This document shows, one piece after another, positions 7,563 to 15,220 of a stretch of DNA of 21,166 nucleotides. The stretch comes from DTYU01 sp040757355 (GTDB lineage: Bacteria; Bacillota; Desulfotomaculia; Desulfotomaculales; Ammonificaceae), in contig JBFLWY010000039.1 of assembly GCA_040757355.1 (NCBI GenBank), forward strand, positions 1 through 21,166, in the 5' to 3' direction. Position numbers and translations under genes: made by a program. Every line of letters begins with the position of its first letter. Position 1 is the stretch's first letter. A model generated the notes under the pieces. That model did no database searches. It had not been told where the DNA came from and was given only the letters and a program-made list of their open reading frames with translations.

Positions 7563-8477
7563 GTGATATTCAACAATATCTTGGAAGTTATCGGTAACAC
7601 ACCGATAGTGCGTTTGAGCAGGGTGGCCGATGATTGCCCGGCAAGGGTCATCGCCAAGCTCGAAATGTTGAACCCGACCGGAAGCGCCAAAGCAAGAAGC
7701 GCATGGGGTATGATCCAGGCTGCGGAAAACGCAGGAGTGCTGAAACCGGGCGGCTTGATTGTTGAACCCACAAGCGGTAACCAAGGTATCGCGCTCGCGA
7801 TGGTAGGCGCCGTGCGGGGTTACCGGGTAATGCTGGTAATGCCGGAAACTATGAGCATTGAACGCAAGAAACTGATGGAGGCTTTCGGGGCGGAAGTGGT
7901 CTTGACCCCTGCTGCCGAAGACCTGGCCGGAGCGGTGCGCAAGTCCAGGGAGCTTGCAGCTTCTATTCCCGGCGCATGGATGCCGGATCAGTTCAGTAAC
8001 CCGACCAACCCGGACTATCATGAGGGCACCACAGGCCAGGAGATATTGAATCAGCTCGATGAACCGGTAGATGCTTTTGTTCTTGGGGTCGGTACAGGTG
8101 GTACGCTTACCGGCGCGGCGCGCGCCCTCAAAAAGCGCATACCGCACTTGCAGGTTTATGCGGTAGAACCCGCAAGTTCTGCAGTTATCGGGGGTGGTCC
8201 CCCGGGCCATCATAAGATTCAGGGTATCGGTGATGGTTTCATACCCGTTAACCTTGACCAGTCACTTCTCACCGGCGCGGTTGCGGTCAGCGATGAGGAA
8301 GCCGTCAACATGGCGCGCCGCCTTGCCAAAGAGGAAGGAATCCTCGCCGGCATCTCCAGCGGCGCAGCAGTAGCAGCAGCCGTAAAGGTCGGTAAGCGTC
8401 TTGGAGCCGGAACCACGGTACTCACAATCCTGCCTGATACCGGCGAACGTTACTTAAGCACCTCGCTCTTTGAATAA
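7563..8477 (+). CDS. cysK: Cysteine synthase family PLP enzyme (O-acetylserine sulfhydrylase-like), variant active-site motifs
   Basis: Fold-type II PLP enzyme, 304 residues; the family makes cysteine from O-acetylserine and sulfide. Visible features are LEVIGNTPIVRL at 7-18, the PLP lysine K43 in NPTGSAKAR, TSGNQG at 70-75, the phosphate loop GTGGT at 177-181, ISSG at 264-267, and PDTGERYLST at 291-300, which is typical of CysK. Two core motifs differ from the usual NPGGSVKDR and TSGNTG: they read NPTGSAKAR and TSGNQG. Catalytic residues are present, but substrate choice could differ, so the symbol is provisional. The GTG start overlaps the TGA of a possible 16-codon upstream frame (7516-7566) and lacks a well-placed ribosome-binding site: GAGG is 18 bp away and AAGG 12 bp away. 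No Cys T-box or other known leader is seen in the 105-bp gap behind fakB. Confidence 0.85.
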   Translation: MIFNNILEVIGNTPIVRLSRVADDCPARVIAKLEMLNPTGSAKARSAWGMIQAAENAGVLKPGGLIVEPTSGNQGIALAMVGAVRGYRVMLVMPETMSIERKKLMEAFGAEVVLTPAAEDLAGAVRKSRELAASIPGAWMPDQFSNPTNPDYHEGTTGQEILNQLDEPVDAFVLGVGTGGTLTGAARALKKRIPHLQVYAVEPASSAVIGGGPPGHHKIQGIGDGFIPVNLDQSLLTGAVAVSDEEAVNMARRLAKEEGILAGISSGAAVAAAVKVGKRLGAGTTVLTILPDTGERYLSTSLFE

Positions 8478-8516
8478 TCAACATTTAACCCAAGAACACC
8501 TCCGTATTATTATATA

Positions 8517-8544
8517 AGAGGGGCCGGTGATTACCGGTCCCTCT
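8517..8544. terminator. Strong hairpin between convergent genes, probable bidirectional terminator
   Basis: AGAGGGGCCGGT and ACCGGTCCCTCT form a 12-bp stem with one G-U pair and a GATT loop. It stands between the stop of the cysteine-synthase gene and the stop of the convergent DRTGG gene. Neither side has a proper U-run (CACTCT to the right; TATATAATAA on the minus strand), so it may terminate inefficiently or mainly protect 3' ends. Confidence 0.6.
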
Positions 8545-8582
8545 CACTCTAGGAAAAAGCATTAAGGCAATGGTAGAAGTGA

Positions 8583-9638
8583 TTAAGTGCGTATCAGCGC
8601 AGTAAGTTTGTCCATGTTGCAATGCGCTACCACGCTCTCATGCGCCAGTGTGATAGCGTCCCTGTCACCAGGGTGTATTACCCTGCTGATCTCCGCCAGC
8701 TTCCCAACCGTCGTATAGGTGTCAAAGTGGACGAGGATCACCGGCACCCCCTTTTCCGCGGCCCTCGCTAAAACCTTAACGTCAGGATAAAATCCTCCGG
8801 TCAGAATGAGTGCCGCAGTGTCCGTTTCGAGTGCTGCCAGCGCAATTTCTGTACGGTCGCCGCCGGTAACCACCGCCTTGTTGGCTGAGCGACGGAAATA
8901 CCCGAGTGCGCTCTCGATAGTCATTGCACCAACCAGGACATCCTCGACTATCTGGCCGAGTTTATTCTCCCCCGTCAGAATATCTCCACCAAGGGCTTCG
9001 TAATACTCTGCAACCGTGGGTGCGCTTAGTTCCGGCTGACTCGGAATAATTCCAAGCGTTTCTATGCCGTTTTCTTCGAGTATCTCCCGGTAAATTCCCT
9101 CCGTTTTGGCCAGCAGTACCCGTGGAACGTTGTTGAAAACAACCCCTGCAAACTCCACCTTTTGCTCCCGCGCGCACCGCGCAAAGAATACCGCCTCGTC
9201 AAGACTCCGGTCGTTGGCAGGCCTGAGTATGTAAACCATCGTAGCATTAAACTCCTGGGCAAGGCTCATCGCATCGAGATTAAACGCCGCCATTCCCCAA
9301 GGCCGTGCCGCACCGTCGATTAGAACCCCGTCTGCCGCAGCCTTGACTTTTGCATACGCATCTCTTACAAGCTGGCGGCACCGCTCGGGGTCCTTATACG
9401 TCGAGATGTAATAACCGCCCAAAGCAAGGGGGGCAATTTCGCGAACTTCCAAGTTTAAACTCAAAACCTCTCGCATCAGCACGGCATCCCTGTCTTCTAC
9501 GCCGACAGCATCCGGGGGAATCCCGACCGGCTTAAAATAACCTACCCGAAGGCCATGCTCCTTCAGTTCAAGGGCCAACCCGAGGATAATTGCCGTCTTG
9601 CCGCTCCCCGCTGTACCCACAAAATAGAGGTTCCCCAC
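8583..9638 (-). CDS. BioD-like P-loop/DRTGG domain protein (phosphotransacetylase N-terminal-like)
   Basis: 351 residues from the start preferred here. The N-terminal half is a dethiobiotin-synthetase/CobQ-type P-loop domain with Walker A GTAGSGKT at 8-15. The C-terminal half (from about 205) is a DRTGG-type domain, with VTGGDRTEIALAALET and the following ILTGG. The same two domains form the N-terminal, regulatory part of long phosphotransacetylases, but here no acetyltransferase domain follows. It directly follows the ADP-forming acyl-CoA synthetase gene, so a role in sensing or tuning acyl-CoA/acetate flux is a fair inference; the real function is unknown. The GTG at 9636-9638 has GAGGTG upstream at good spacing. 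The GTG at 9645-9647 also opens the frame (354 residues) but would have its ribosome-binding site too close. Confidence 0.85.
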   Translation of the reverse strand: MGNLYFVGTAGSGKTAIILGLALELKEHGLRVGYFKPVGIPPDAVGVEDRDAVLMREVLSLNLEVREIAPLALGGYYISTYKDPERCRQLVRDAYAKVKAAADGVLIDGAARPWGMAAFNLDAMSLAQEFNATMVYILRPANDRSLDEAVFFARCAREQKVEFAGVVFNNVPRVLLAKTEGIYREILEENGIETLGIIPSQPELSAPTVAEYYEALGGDILTGENKLGQIVEDVLVGAMTIESALGYFRRSANKAVVTGGDRTEIALAALETDTAALILTGGFYPDVKVLARAAEKGVPVILVHFDTYTTVGKLAEISRVIHPGDRDAITLAHESVVAHCNMDKLTALIRT

Positions 9639-9648
9639 CTGTCTCACC

Positions 9649-11751
9649 TCACCCGATAGTGATCTTTACATCCAGTGCCCTGGCCCCTTCCTGGTAGGAA
9701 AAGACCGGGTTAATATCCATCTCGACAATTTCCGGAAAGTCGCTTACCAACCTGCCCACTCGGCCGATGATTTCTACGATTGCAGGAATATCAAGAGGTT
9801 TCTCTCCCCGGAACCCGCGCAGGAGGGTGTAGGCTTTGGTCTCCCCAATCATTGTCTGTATCTCGCGCTTGCTCATCCCCCATACCAACCTGAAAGCAGT
9901 ATCTTTCAAAAGGTTCACGTATATACCGCCTAAACCAAAGGCAATCAGCGGTCCAAACTGGAGGTCCCGGGTCATCCCGACTATCAACTCGGTCCCCTTC
10001 GGATACATTTTCTGTACCTCCACACCATGAACGACCGCGCGGGGAAAGTGCCGGTTGACACGCTCCATTATCTCCCAGAATGCATCGCGTATCTCGTCCG
10101 GGGTCTTTAGCCCGATCTGGACACCGCCGATATCCGTTTTATGAATAATTTCCGGCGAAGCCACCTTTAGAACCACCGGGTAACCAAGTTCCGCAGCGTG
10201 CGTAACCGCTTCCCTGGCCCGGCGCGCAAGCAGCATCGGGGCCGTGGGTATGCCGTAGGCGCCGGCAACCTGCATGGATTCGCTGCCCAGGAGCATACGC
10301 CGCCGCTCGGCCCGCACCCTGTCAAAAATGCGCTTCACGGTTGTAGGGTCGATATCTTCGTAACGGGGTAAGTCCTCCTTCAGAGGCCGCTCCTTTATCC
10401 GCCTGTAAGCCGTTAAACCGCCGAGGGCCCGTACGGCAAGTTCCGGAAAGGTAAAACACGGGATACCGTGCTCGACCAGATAATCCGCTCCCGCAGCCAG
10501 ACTCTCGCCGCCCATATAAACGCCGAGAACAGGCTTCTCCGGGTATTTTACGCATGCTTTAACAATCGCTGCCGCCGTCTCTACAGGCTCCGCCACAGCC
10601 GTCGGGCATAGGAGTACCACTGCGCTGTCCACGCCTTCGTCGGCCATCACGTTTTCAAGGGCAAAGCTGAATCGCTCAACCCTGGCATCTCCCAGTACAT
10701 CGACGGGGTTGTATACATTTGCCTCAACAGGGAGCTCTTGCCGGAGGCTTTCAACAGTCTCCCGGCTGAAGCGCGCCATTTCAAGCTTTTCGACCTCAAT
10801 CCGGTCTGTCGCTACTATTCCGGGGCCGCCGGAGTTTGTTACTATCGCGACCCGCGGCCCGCGGGGTACAGGCTGTCGGGCAAAGACCACCGCAAGATCG
10901 AAGAGTTCGCTCATTCTCCGTACGCGCAGGACACCGCTCTGCCTGAAGGCCATTTCATACGCCAGATCCGATCCGGCCAGTGCCCCTGTATGGGAGGAAG
11001 CCGCTTTGGCCCCCGCCTGGCTGGTACCGGATTTAAGGATGATCACGGGCTTTATCCTTGTGACCTGCTCCGCAACCTCCAAAAAATGCAGTCCGTCCTT
11101 AACATCCTCGATATAACACAGGATGACCCTGGTGTTCGGATCCTCCACGGCATCTGCAATGAAATCCGCTTCGTTTAAGTCGGCTTTGTTACCCATACTC
11201 ACAAAGCGAGAAAAACCGATACCGGTCTTCAGACTCCAGTCGAGAATGGCGACAAGCATCGCTCCGCTCTGTGAAACGAAAGCGATCTCCCCTTTCAGGG
11301 GGAAACCTGCAGCAAAGGACGCATTGATCGGGGTGTGCGTATCCATCAAACCGACGCAGTTGGGTCCCAAGAGGCGCATACCGTAGCCGCGACAGATATC
11401 CACAAGCTCTGTTTCCCTGGCCAGGCCTTCCGGACCCGTCTCTTTGAATCCCGCAGAGATAACAACCAGGCTTTTTACTTCCGCAACACCACAGTCCCGG
11501 GCAACGTCTAAAACCCGTTCCGCGGGAACCACAACCACCGCCATGTCAACCCTTTGCCCGATGCCGGAAACCGCCGGGTAAACCTTCAGGCCTTCGATCT
11601 CCTTTTCTTTTGGGTTAACCGGGTAGACGTTGCCGCCGTAACCGCTTTTAATGATGTTCCTGAGAATTACGTTACCCAGCTTCTCCTGGTTTTTTGATGC
11701 GCCGACCACGGCCACGCCTTCTGGCCGGAAAAGGGCATTGAGTACCTGCAA
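9649..11751 (-). CDS. Acyl-CoA synthetase (NDP/ADP-forming), fused alpha-beta, acetate--CoA ligase type
   Basis: Converts acyl-CoA + ADP + phosphate to acid + CoA + ATP, or the reverse; in fermentative and syntrophic organisms it yields ATP by substrate-level phosphorylation. 700 residues in one chain. It has a CoA-binding Rossmann domain (about 5-130, VAVVGASKN), succinyl-CoA-ligase-like domains with SQSGA (160-164) and the phospho-histidine H254 in SSHTGALAGSD, then an ATP-grasp domain (about 480-700) with PVVLKVASPEIIHKTDIGGV and a conserved EMDINP near the end. All key features look intact. The acid substrate (acetate, propionate, branched or aryl acids) cannot be told from sequence. The TTG start has AGGTGA at 6-bp spacing. 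It is the first gene of a two-gene unit with the DRTGG gene. I saw no clear promoter in the repeat-bearing upstream gap. Confidence 0.93.
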   Translation of the reverse strand: MQVLNALFRPEGVAVVGASKNQEKLGNVILRNIIKSGYGGNVYPVNPKEKEIEGLKVYPAVSGIGQRVDMAVVVVPAERVLDVARDCGVAEVKSLVVISAGFKETGPEGLARETELVDICRGYGMRLLGPNCVGLMDTHTPINASFAAGFPLKGEIAFVSQSGAMLVAILDWSLKTGIGFSRFVSMGNKADLNEADFIADAVEDPNTRVILCYIEDVKDGLHFLEVAEQVTRIKPVIILKSGTSQAGAKAASSHTGALAGSDLAYEMAFRQSGVLRVRRMSELFDLAVVFARQPVPRGPRVAIVTNSGGPGIVATDRIEVEKLEMARFSRETVESLRQELPVEANVYNPVDVLGDARVERFSFALENVMADEGVDSAVVLLCPTAVAEPVETAAAIVKACVKYPEKPVLGVYMGGESLAAGADYLVEHGIPCFTFPELAVRALGGLTAYRRIKERPLKEDLPRYEDIDPTTVKRIFDRVRAERRRMLLGSESMQVAGAYGIPTAPMLLARRAREAVTHAAELGYPVVLKVASPEIIHKTDIGGVQIGLKTPDEIRDAFWEIMERVNRHFPRAVVHGVEVQKMYPKGTELIVGMTRDLQFGPLIAFGLGGIYVNLLKDTAFRLVWGMSKREIQTMIGETKAYTLLRGFRGEKPLDIPAIVEIIGRVGRLVSDFPEIVEMDINPVFSYQEGARALDVKITIG

Positions 11752-11802
11752 GCGATATCACCTCGCCCCCCCGGAGACTGCTGAAAAACTTCCCTGGCAG
11801 TT

Positions 11803-11969
11803 TCAGAAGTCAGATGTCGGACGTCGGACTCGTAGGAAATCGCTTTACGATTTCCTTTTTTTAATATCAGAAGTCAGATGCAGGATGTCTGAGGCAAGAC
11901 TATTTGCAGGAATTTGCCTTGCGAATTCCAACCTTGGTTTTCCGACTTCCGACCTCTTGCCTCCGACCT
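11803..11969. repeat. Heptamer-repeat arrays with two related 21-nt hairpins
   Basis: The gap upstream of the acyl-CoA synthetase gene holds three blocks built on a 7-bp period. Block 1 (11803-11830) is four units of TCRGANN type, such as TCAGAAG and TCGGACG. Block 2 (11867-11901) starts with the same two units and then degenerates. Block 3 (11942-11969) is the same motif inverted, such as CCGACTT and CCGACCT. Between blocks 1 and 2 lies hairpin GGAAATCG/CGATTTCC (11835-11855) followed by T7. Between blocks 2 and 3 lies hairpin GGAATT/AATTCC (11909-11929), which aligns with the first along its length. No coding frame is credible. Such short-period intergenic repeats are known in clostridial genomes, but I cannot name this family. 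The rest of the gap, 11970-12150, shows nothing I can assign. Confidence 0.75.
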
Positions 11970-12153
11970 TTGAAAACGGTCTCCGGGTTTCCCATTAAAA
12001 CCTTCGTGTCGTGAATGGATGAACTTCTTTCCCGAGAGGCTAGATTTTTACAACACTCCCCTGATTGCCCTTTTTCTATTCTTCCCCTGTATAGACCTTA
12101 GTCTTCGACAAAAAAAGCTGGAATCCTTTGCATACTGCTGTCTTAGATCAAAT

Positions 12154-12181
12154 AAAAAAAAAACGGCCGCATTCGCGGCCG
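12154..12181 (-). terminator. Intrinsic terminator of the SleB-type gene
   Basis: On the minus strand CGGCCGC, loop GAAT and GCGGCCG are followed directly by ten T. This is a textbook rho-independent terminator, 12 bp past the stop of the hydrolase gene. It isolates that gene from the acyl-CoA synthetase unit further along the same strand. Confidence 0.93.
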
Positions 12182-12193
12182 CCGGCTTTGCGG

Positions 12194-12826
12194 TTATACG
12201 TCGGTGACAGAGCTGGTGGCAAAAACGTGGTTCCCGATATTTGCCGTCACCGGAAGGGTGCGGATCCACCTGTCCGTTGCCGTCCGCGGGTTGTAAAAGA
12301 AGAGTGCGCCGTTTGTGGGGTCAACACCCTCCACAGCTAACTGCGCGGCCCTGAAGGCCTCTCTGTCAGGTTCAAGATTGATAGAACCGTCAGCCACCGG
12401 AGTGAATTCGTATACCCCATTGGTGCGCTGAAACACTACCTCCTGGATCTCGTCCGGGAAGGCAGGGTGCCGCAACCGGTTTATAATCACCGCGCCTACC
12501 GCTACTTTCCCTAAGAAGCTTTCACCACGGGCTTCCGCATTGATTATGCGCGCCATCAGCAACAAATCCTCCCGGCTCAGCCCAAAGGCTGCCTTCGGCC
12601 GGGGAACCCTCAGCACCTGACCGGGCAAGATCAGCGTGGTATTAAGGCCGTTTTCCTGCATAAGCTTTTCGACCGTAGTACCATGCGCCCGGCTGATACC
12701 CCACAGGGTGTCACCTGAACAGACAGTGTACGACGCAGCCTCTCCCGCTACGGCTGAATTCAGGTTTGCAAAGAGCACCATGCCTTGCAACAACACAATT
12801 AAAAAAAGCGTTGTTCGCGTCCTCAT
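12194..12826 (-). CDS. LysM + SleB/CwlJ-type cell wall hydrolase, exported
   Basis: Exported peptidoglycan hydrolase; the family includes the spore cortex-lytic enzymes SleB and CwlJ that act in germination. 210 residues. A signal peptide (about 1-28, cleavage after AVA) is followed by one LysM domain (about 32-76, YTVCSGDTLWGIS to ILPGQVLRVP) and then the Hydrolase_2 catalytic domain (about 85-210). That domain contains ARIINAEARGE, with the likely catalytic Glu at 98, followed by GKVAVGAVIINRL. The ATG at 12824-12826 has GGAGG at 5-bp spacing; the frame extends to 12850, but that start has no such site. LysM takes the place of the PG_binding_1 domain of classical SleB. It is monocistronic, with a strong terminator behind it. 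I could not identify a sporulation-sigma promoter in the AT-rich gap upstream. Confidence 0.92.
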   Translation of the reverse strand: MRTRTTLFLIVLLQGMVLFANLNSAVAGEAASYTVCSGDTLWGISRAHGTTVEKLMQENGLNTTLILPGQVLRVPRPKAAFGLSREDLLLMARIINAEARGESFLGKVAVGAVIINRLRHPAFPDEIQEVVFQRTNGVYEFTPVADGSINLEPDREAFRAAQLAVEGVDPTNGALFFYNPRTATDRWIRTLPVTANIGNHVFATSSVTDV

Positions 12827-12920
12827 TTTTTCCTCCTTCCCCGAAGACATATTTTAACCAGCGAACACGCCTTTTTATTCATTTCATTGCGTGACTAATA
12901 TTTTTCTTTTTACATTTTTT

Positions 12921-12949
12921 AAACTATAGGACAAGAATTTGTATAGTTT
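12921..12949. repeat. Inverted repeat between the SleB-type gene and the sensor-kinase gene
   Basis: AAACTATA and TATAGTTT flank 13 bp that contain a further CAA/TTG pairing. It lies past the kinase stop and upstream of the hydrolase gene on the same strand. No U-run follows on the minus strand, so it is not an obvious terminator; an operator for the hydrolase gene is possible. Confidence 0.5.
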
Positions 12950-12970
12950 TGTCGCGGGAGCCGCCAGATT

Positions 12971-14410
12971 TCACCCACCAAACATTCTTCGCTGCAAATC
13001 CGGCAGTACAACTGTAAATACGCTTCCCTCACCGGGACGGCTTTCAACTCCGACCCGGCCGCCGTGAAGCTCCACTATCTGCCGGACGATCGCCAACCCC
13101 AGACCGCTGCCGCCGGATTCCCGGGCGCGCGCAGGGTCCACCCGGTAGAACTTCTCAAAGATATAAGGCAGGTCCTCCGGTGAAATCCCGCTCCCGGAAT
13201 CACGCACGCTAAGCGCCACTCCGTCGGGTGCGGACGCCAGCCGGAGCATCACGCTTCCCCCCGGAGGTGTAAAACGAAAGGCATTGTCGAGTAGGTTGAC
13301 CACTACCTGCTCCAGACGGTCTGGGTCTCCCAAAACCGGCGGCAACGGGGGCAGTTCTACCCGAAAGTCGATTCCTAAGGCCTCTGCCTTGGCTTTGAAC
13401 CGCGCCGCCGCCCAGCCGGCGATCTCTTCGAGATGCACCTCCTCCTGCCTGATGCGGAGCGCGCCCGTCTCCATCCGCCGGAGGTCGAGCAGTTCCTCTG
13501 CCAAACGTCGTAGTCTCTCGCCCTCTTCGCGGATGGCGCGCAGGTATTCCTTTTGCTCCTCGCCTTGAACCATGCCGTCAAGGATCGCCTCAGTGTATCC
13601 TTGTATTATGCTCAGCGGCGTCCTCAGCTCGTGGGAAACGGCGGCCACGAAATCCCTCCTCGTTTCGTCCATCCGTTTCAGTGCGGCGATCCGTTCCTCA
13701 AGCTCTGCGGCGAGCTTGTTCAGCGATTCGCCCAGGCATGCGACTTCGTCTTCACCTGCCGTTAAAACACGTGCGGCGTAATTCCCGGCAGCCATTGCCC
13801 GTGCCGCTTTCTCCATCTCCACCAGCCGTCTTGAGAAACTCCGGGCCACAAAGACGCTCAAAACCCCCGCCAGGATGACTCCGCCCAGGAGCGCCAACAC
13901 CAGCGTCGCCTCCAACCCCCGCACCCTCGAAGCGATCGGATCGAGCGGCGCATAGATAAAAACGCCCCCGGCCACGTCACCCTGGTACTTTACCGGCACC
14001 CCGACCCAGAGAAGACTAACGTCCTGGAAAAGCGGGTGTTCGCCCCGCCGGATGATCGTTTTTCCATCGAGCACCGCGTAAATATCTTCGCCGCTGACCG
14101 GCATCCCCTGGTTTAAACGCCACCTTCCACCCATTCCGCGCCAGTGCATTACGCGCCCCGATGCGTCGACAATCAATACGTTTGCCTGTAGGCCCTGACT
14201 CAAAAAGGTTACCCGTTCGGCCATTGTCTGATGCGAGGCTCCGGAAAACCACAAATCGGCAAGTTCTATGGCCTCTTCCAGCATTCGCTGCGCCTCGAAA
14301 CGATAATAGCTCGCCTCAATCGCCCTGGTCTGCACCAACCCCAAAGCCCCCAGGACAAGCGCTACCAGGAGAACCATCGTGACCCACAATCTACCCGCGA
14401 TACTCTTCAT
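12971..14410 (-). CDS. Membrane sensor histidine kinase
   Basis: Autophosphorylates on histidine and passes the phosphate to the response regulator encoded just upstream. 479 residues from the preferred start. TM1 (about 8-28) and TM2 (about 168-190) enclose an extracytoplasmic sensor region of about 135 residues that looks PAS/CACHE-like (ANVLIVDASGRVM). A HAMP linker (about 190-245), HisKA with H260 in SHELRTPL, and HATPase_c with the N box (NLLDNAFRFTP), DSGSGI, the F box and GGSGLGLAI follow. The layout matches the PhoR/ResE/WalK group, but the signal is unknown. The ATG at 14408-14410 has GAGG at 6-bp spacing and overlaps the end of the regulator gene by 20 bp, so translation is coupled. 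TTG (14420-14422) and GTG (14411-14413) also open the frame. Confidence 0.94.
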   Translation of the reverse strand: MKSIAGRLWVTMVLLVALVLGALGLVQTRAIEASYYRFEAQRMLEEAIELADLWFSGASHQTMAERVTFLSQGLQANVLIVDASGRVMHWRGMGGRWRLNQGMPVSGEDIYAVLDGKTIIRRGEHPLFQDVSLLWVGVPVKYQGDVAGGVFIYAPLDPIASRVRGLEATLVLALLGGVILAGVLSVFVARSFSRRLVEMEKAARAMAAGNYAARVLTAGEDEVACLGESLNKLAAELEERIAALKRMDETRRDFVAAVSHELRTPLSIIQGYTEAILDGMVQGEEQKEYLRAIREEGERLRRLAEELLDLRRMETGALRIRQEEVHLEEIAGWAAARFKAKAEALGIDFRVELPPLPPVLGDPDRLEQVVVNLLDNAFRFTPPGGSVMLRLASAPDGVALSVRDSGSGISPEDLPYIFEKFYRVDPARARESGGSGLGLAIVRQIVELHGGRVGVESRPGEGSVFTVVLPDLQRRMFGG

Positions 14411-15104
14411 CACGTACCTCAAACTTATAGCCTACACCCCAAACGGTGGTGATAAAGGGTGGCGCGCCGGCTCTGCCCATTTTTTCCCGCAAACGCGTAA
14501 CGTGCGTATCCACCGTCCGGGAATCCCCGTAAAAGTCGTACCCCCATACCAGATTAAGCAGTTCCTCTCGCCGGAAGGCCCGGCCGGGTGATTTGGCCAG
14601 CACCAGGAGAAGGTCAAACTCTTTCGGTGTTAAAGGTACAGACTTGCCCTTCACCGCGACTGTGCGCGCCTCGGGATCGATTATTATTCCCGCAACTGAA
14701 AGCCGGCTTTCAGAGTCCCGGCGTTTCCTGGTACGCCGCAGGACAGCTTTTACCCTGGCCACAACCTCGCGGGGGCTGAACGGTTTAACGATGTAGTCAT
14801 CCGCACCGAGTTCCAACCCCATTACCCTGTCCACTTCGTCCCCGCGTGCTGTCAGCATGATAACGGGAATATCCAGGGTTTCACGAATCTGGCGGCAAAC
14901 GTCCCACCCGCTTCTGCCCGGCAGCATTAAGTCTAAGACAACTAAGTCCCACGTACCGCCGCGGACTTCCGCGAGGGCTTTCTCCCCGTCGGCAGCCTCT
15001 CCTACCTCGAAGCCTTCTGCGGTGAGATACTTGCGGAGCAGGTCGCGAATACGGGTTTCGTCATCAACCACCAGTATCCGCAAGGGTCGATCTTTTTCCT
15101 GCAA
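14391..15104 (-). CDS. OmpR/PhoB-family response regulator
   Basis: DNA-binding transcription regulator activated by the adjacent kinase. 237 residues. The receiver domain (about 7-120) has acidic residues D14/D15, phospho-acceptor D58 (LVVLDLMLPG), T85 and K107 in VKPF. The C-terminal winged-helix Trans_reg_C domain (about 137-232) has LTPKEFDLL, RTVDTHVTRLREK and the final VWGVGYKF. The TTG start at 15102-15104 has a G-rich site (GGGGG) about 9 bp upstream. A 7-bp inverted repeat sits just behind that site and may be an operator or leader hairpin. The regulon cannot be inferred from context. Confidence 0.94.
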   Translation of the reverse strand: MQEKDRPLRILVVDDETRIRDLLRKYLTAEGFEVGEAADGEKALAEVRGGTWDLVVLDLMLPGRSGWDVCRQIRETLDIPVIMLTARGDEVDRVMGLELGADDYIVKPFSPREVVARVKAVLRRTRKRRDSESRLSVAGIIIDPEARTVAVKGKSVPLTPKEFDLLLVLAKSPGRAFRREELLNLVWGYDFYGDSRTVDTHVTRLREKMGRAGAPPFITTVWGVGYKFEVRDEEYRG

Positions 15105-15119
15105 CTACCGATACCCCCA

Positions 15120-15143
15120 AACGCTTGAATAAACAAAAGCGTT
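15120..15143. promoter_or_regulatory. Inverted repeat directly upstream of the response-regulator gene
   Basis: AACGCTT and AAGCGTT are separated by 10 bp, ending 2 bp before the G-rich ribosome-binding site of the regulator gene. It could be an autoregulatory operator or an mRNA hairpin affecting translation. No convincing sigma-A promoter was found next to it; TTGTTT-17-TATTGT, about 40 bp further up, is only a weak match. Confidence 0.4.
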
Positions 15144-15220
15144 ACTAGTAATTGCCCCTTAAAAGAAGGCCTTTTACGGTATTACAATATCAAAATACCT
15201 CTGCATAAACAATTTCGCGC

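Noticed and set aside
11835..11862. Hairpin followed by T7 read as a plus-strand terminator
   Set aside because: No plus-strand gene ends there; the hairpin belongs to the repeat element and has a sister copy at 11909-11929.
11803..11969. CRISPR array
   Set aside because: The period is 7 bp, units are degenerate, there are no unique spacers and no cas genes.
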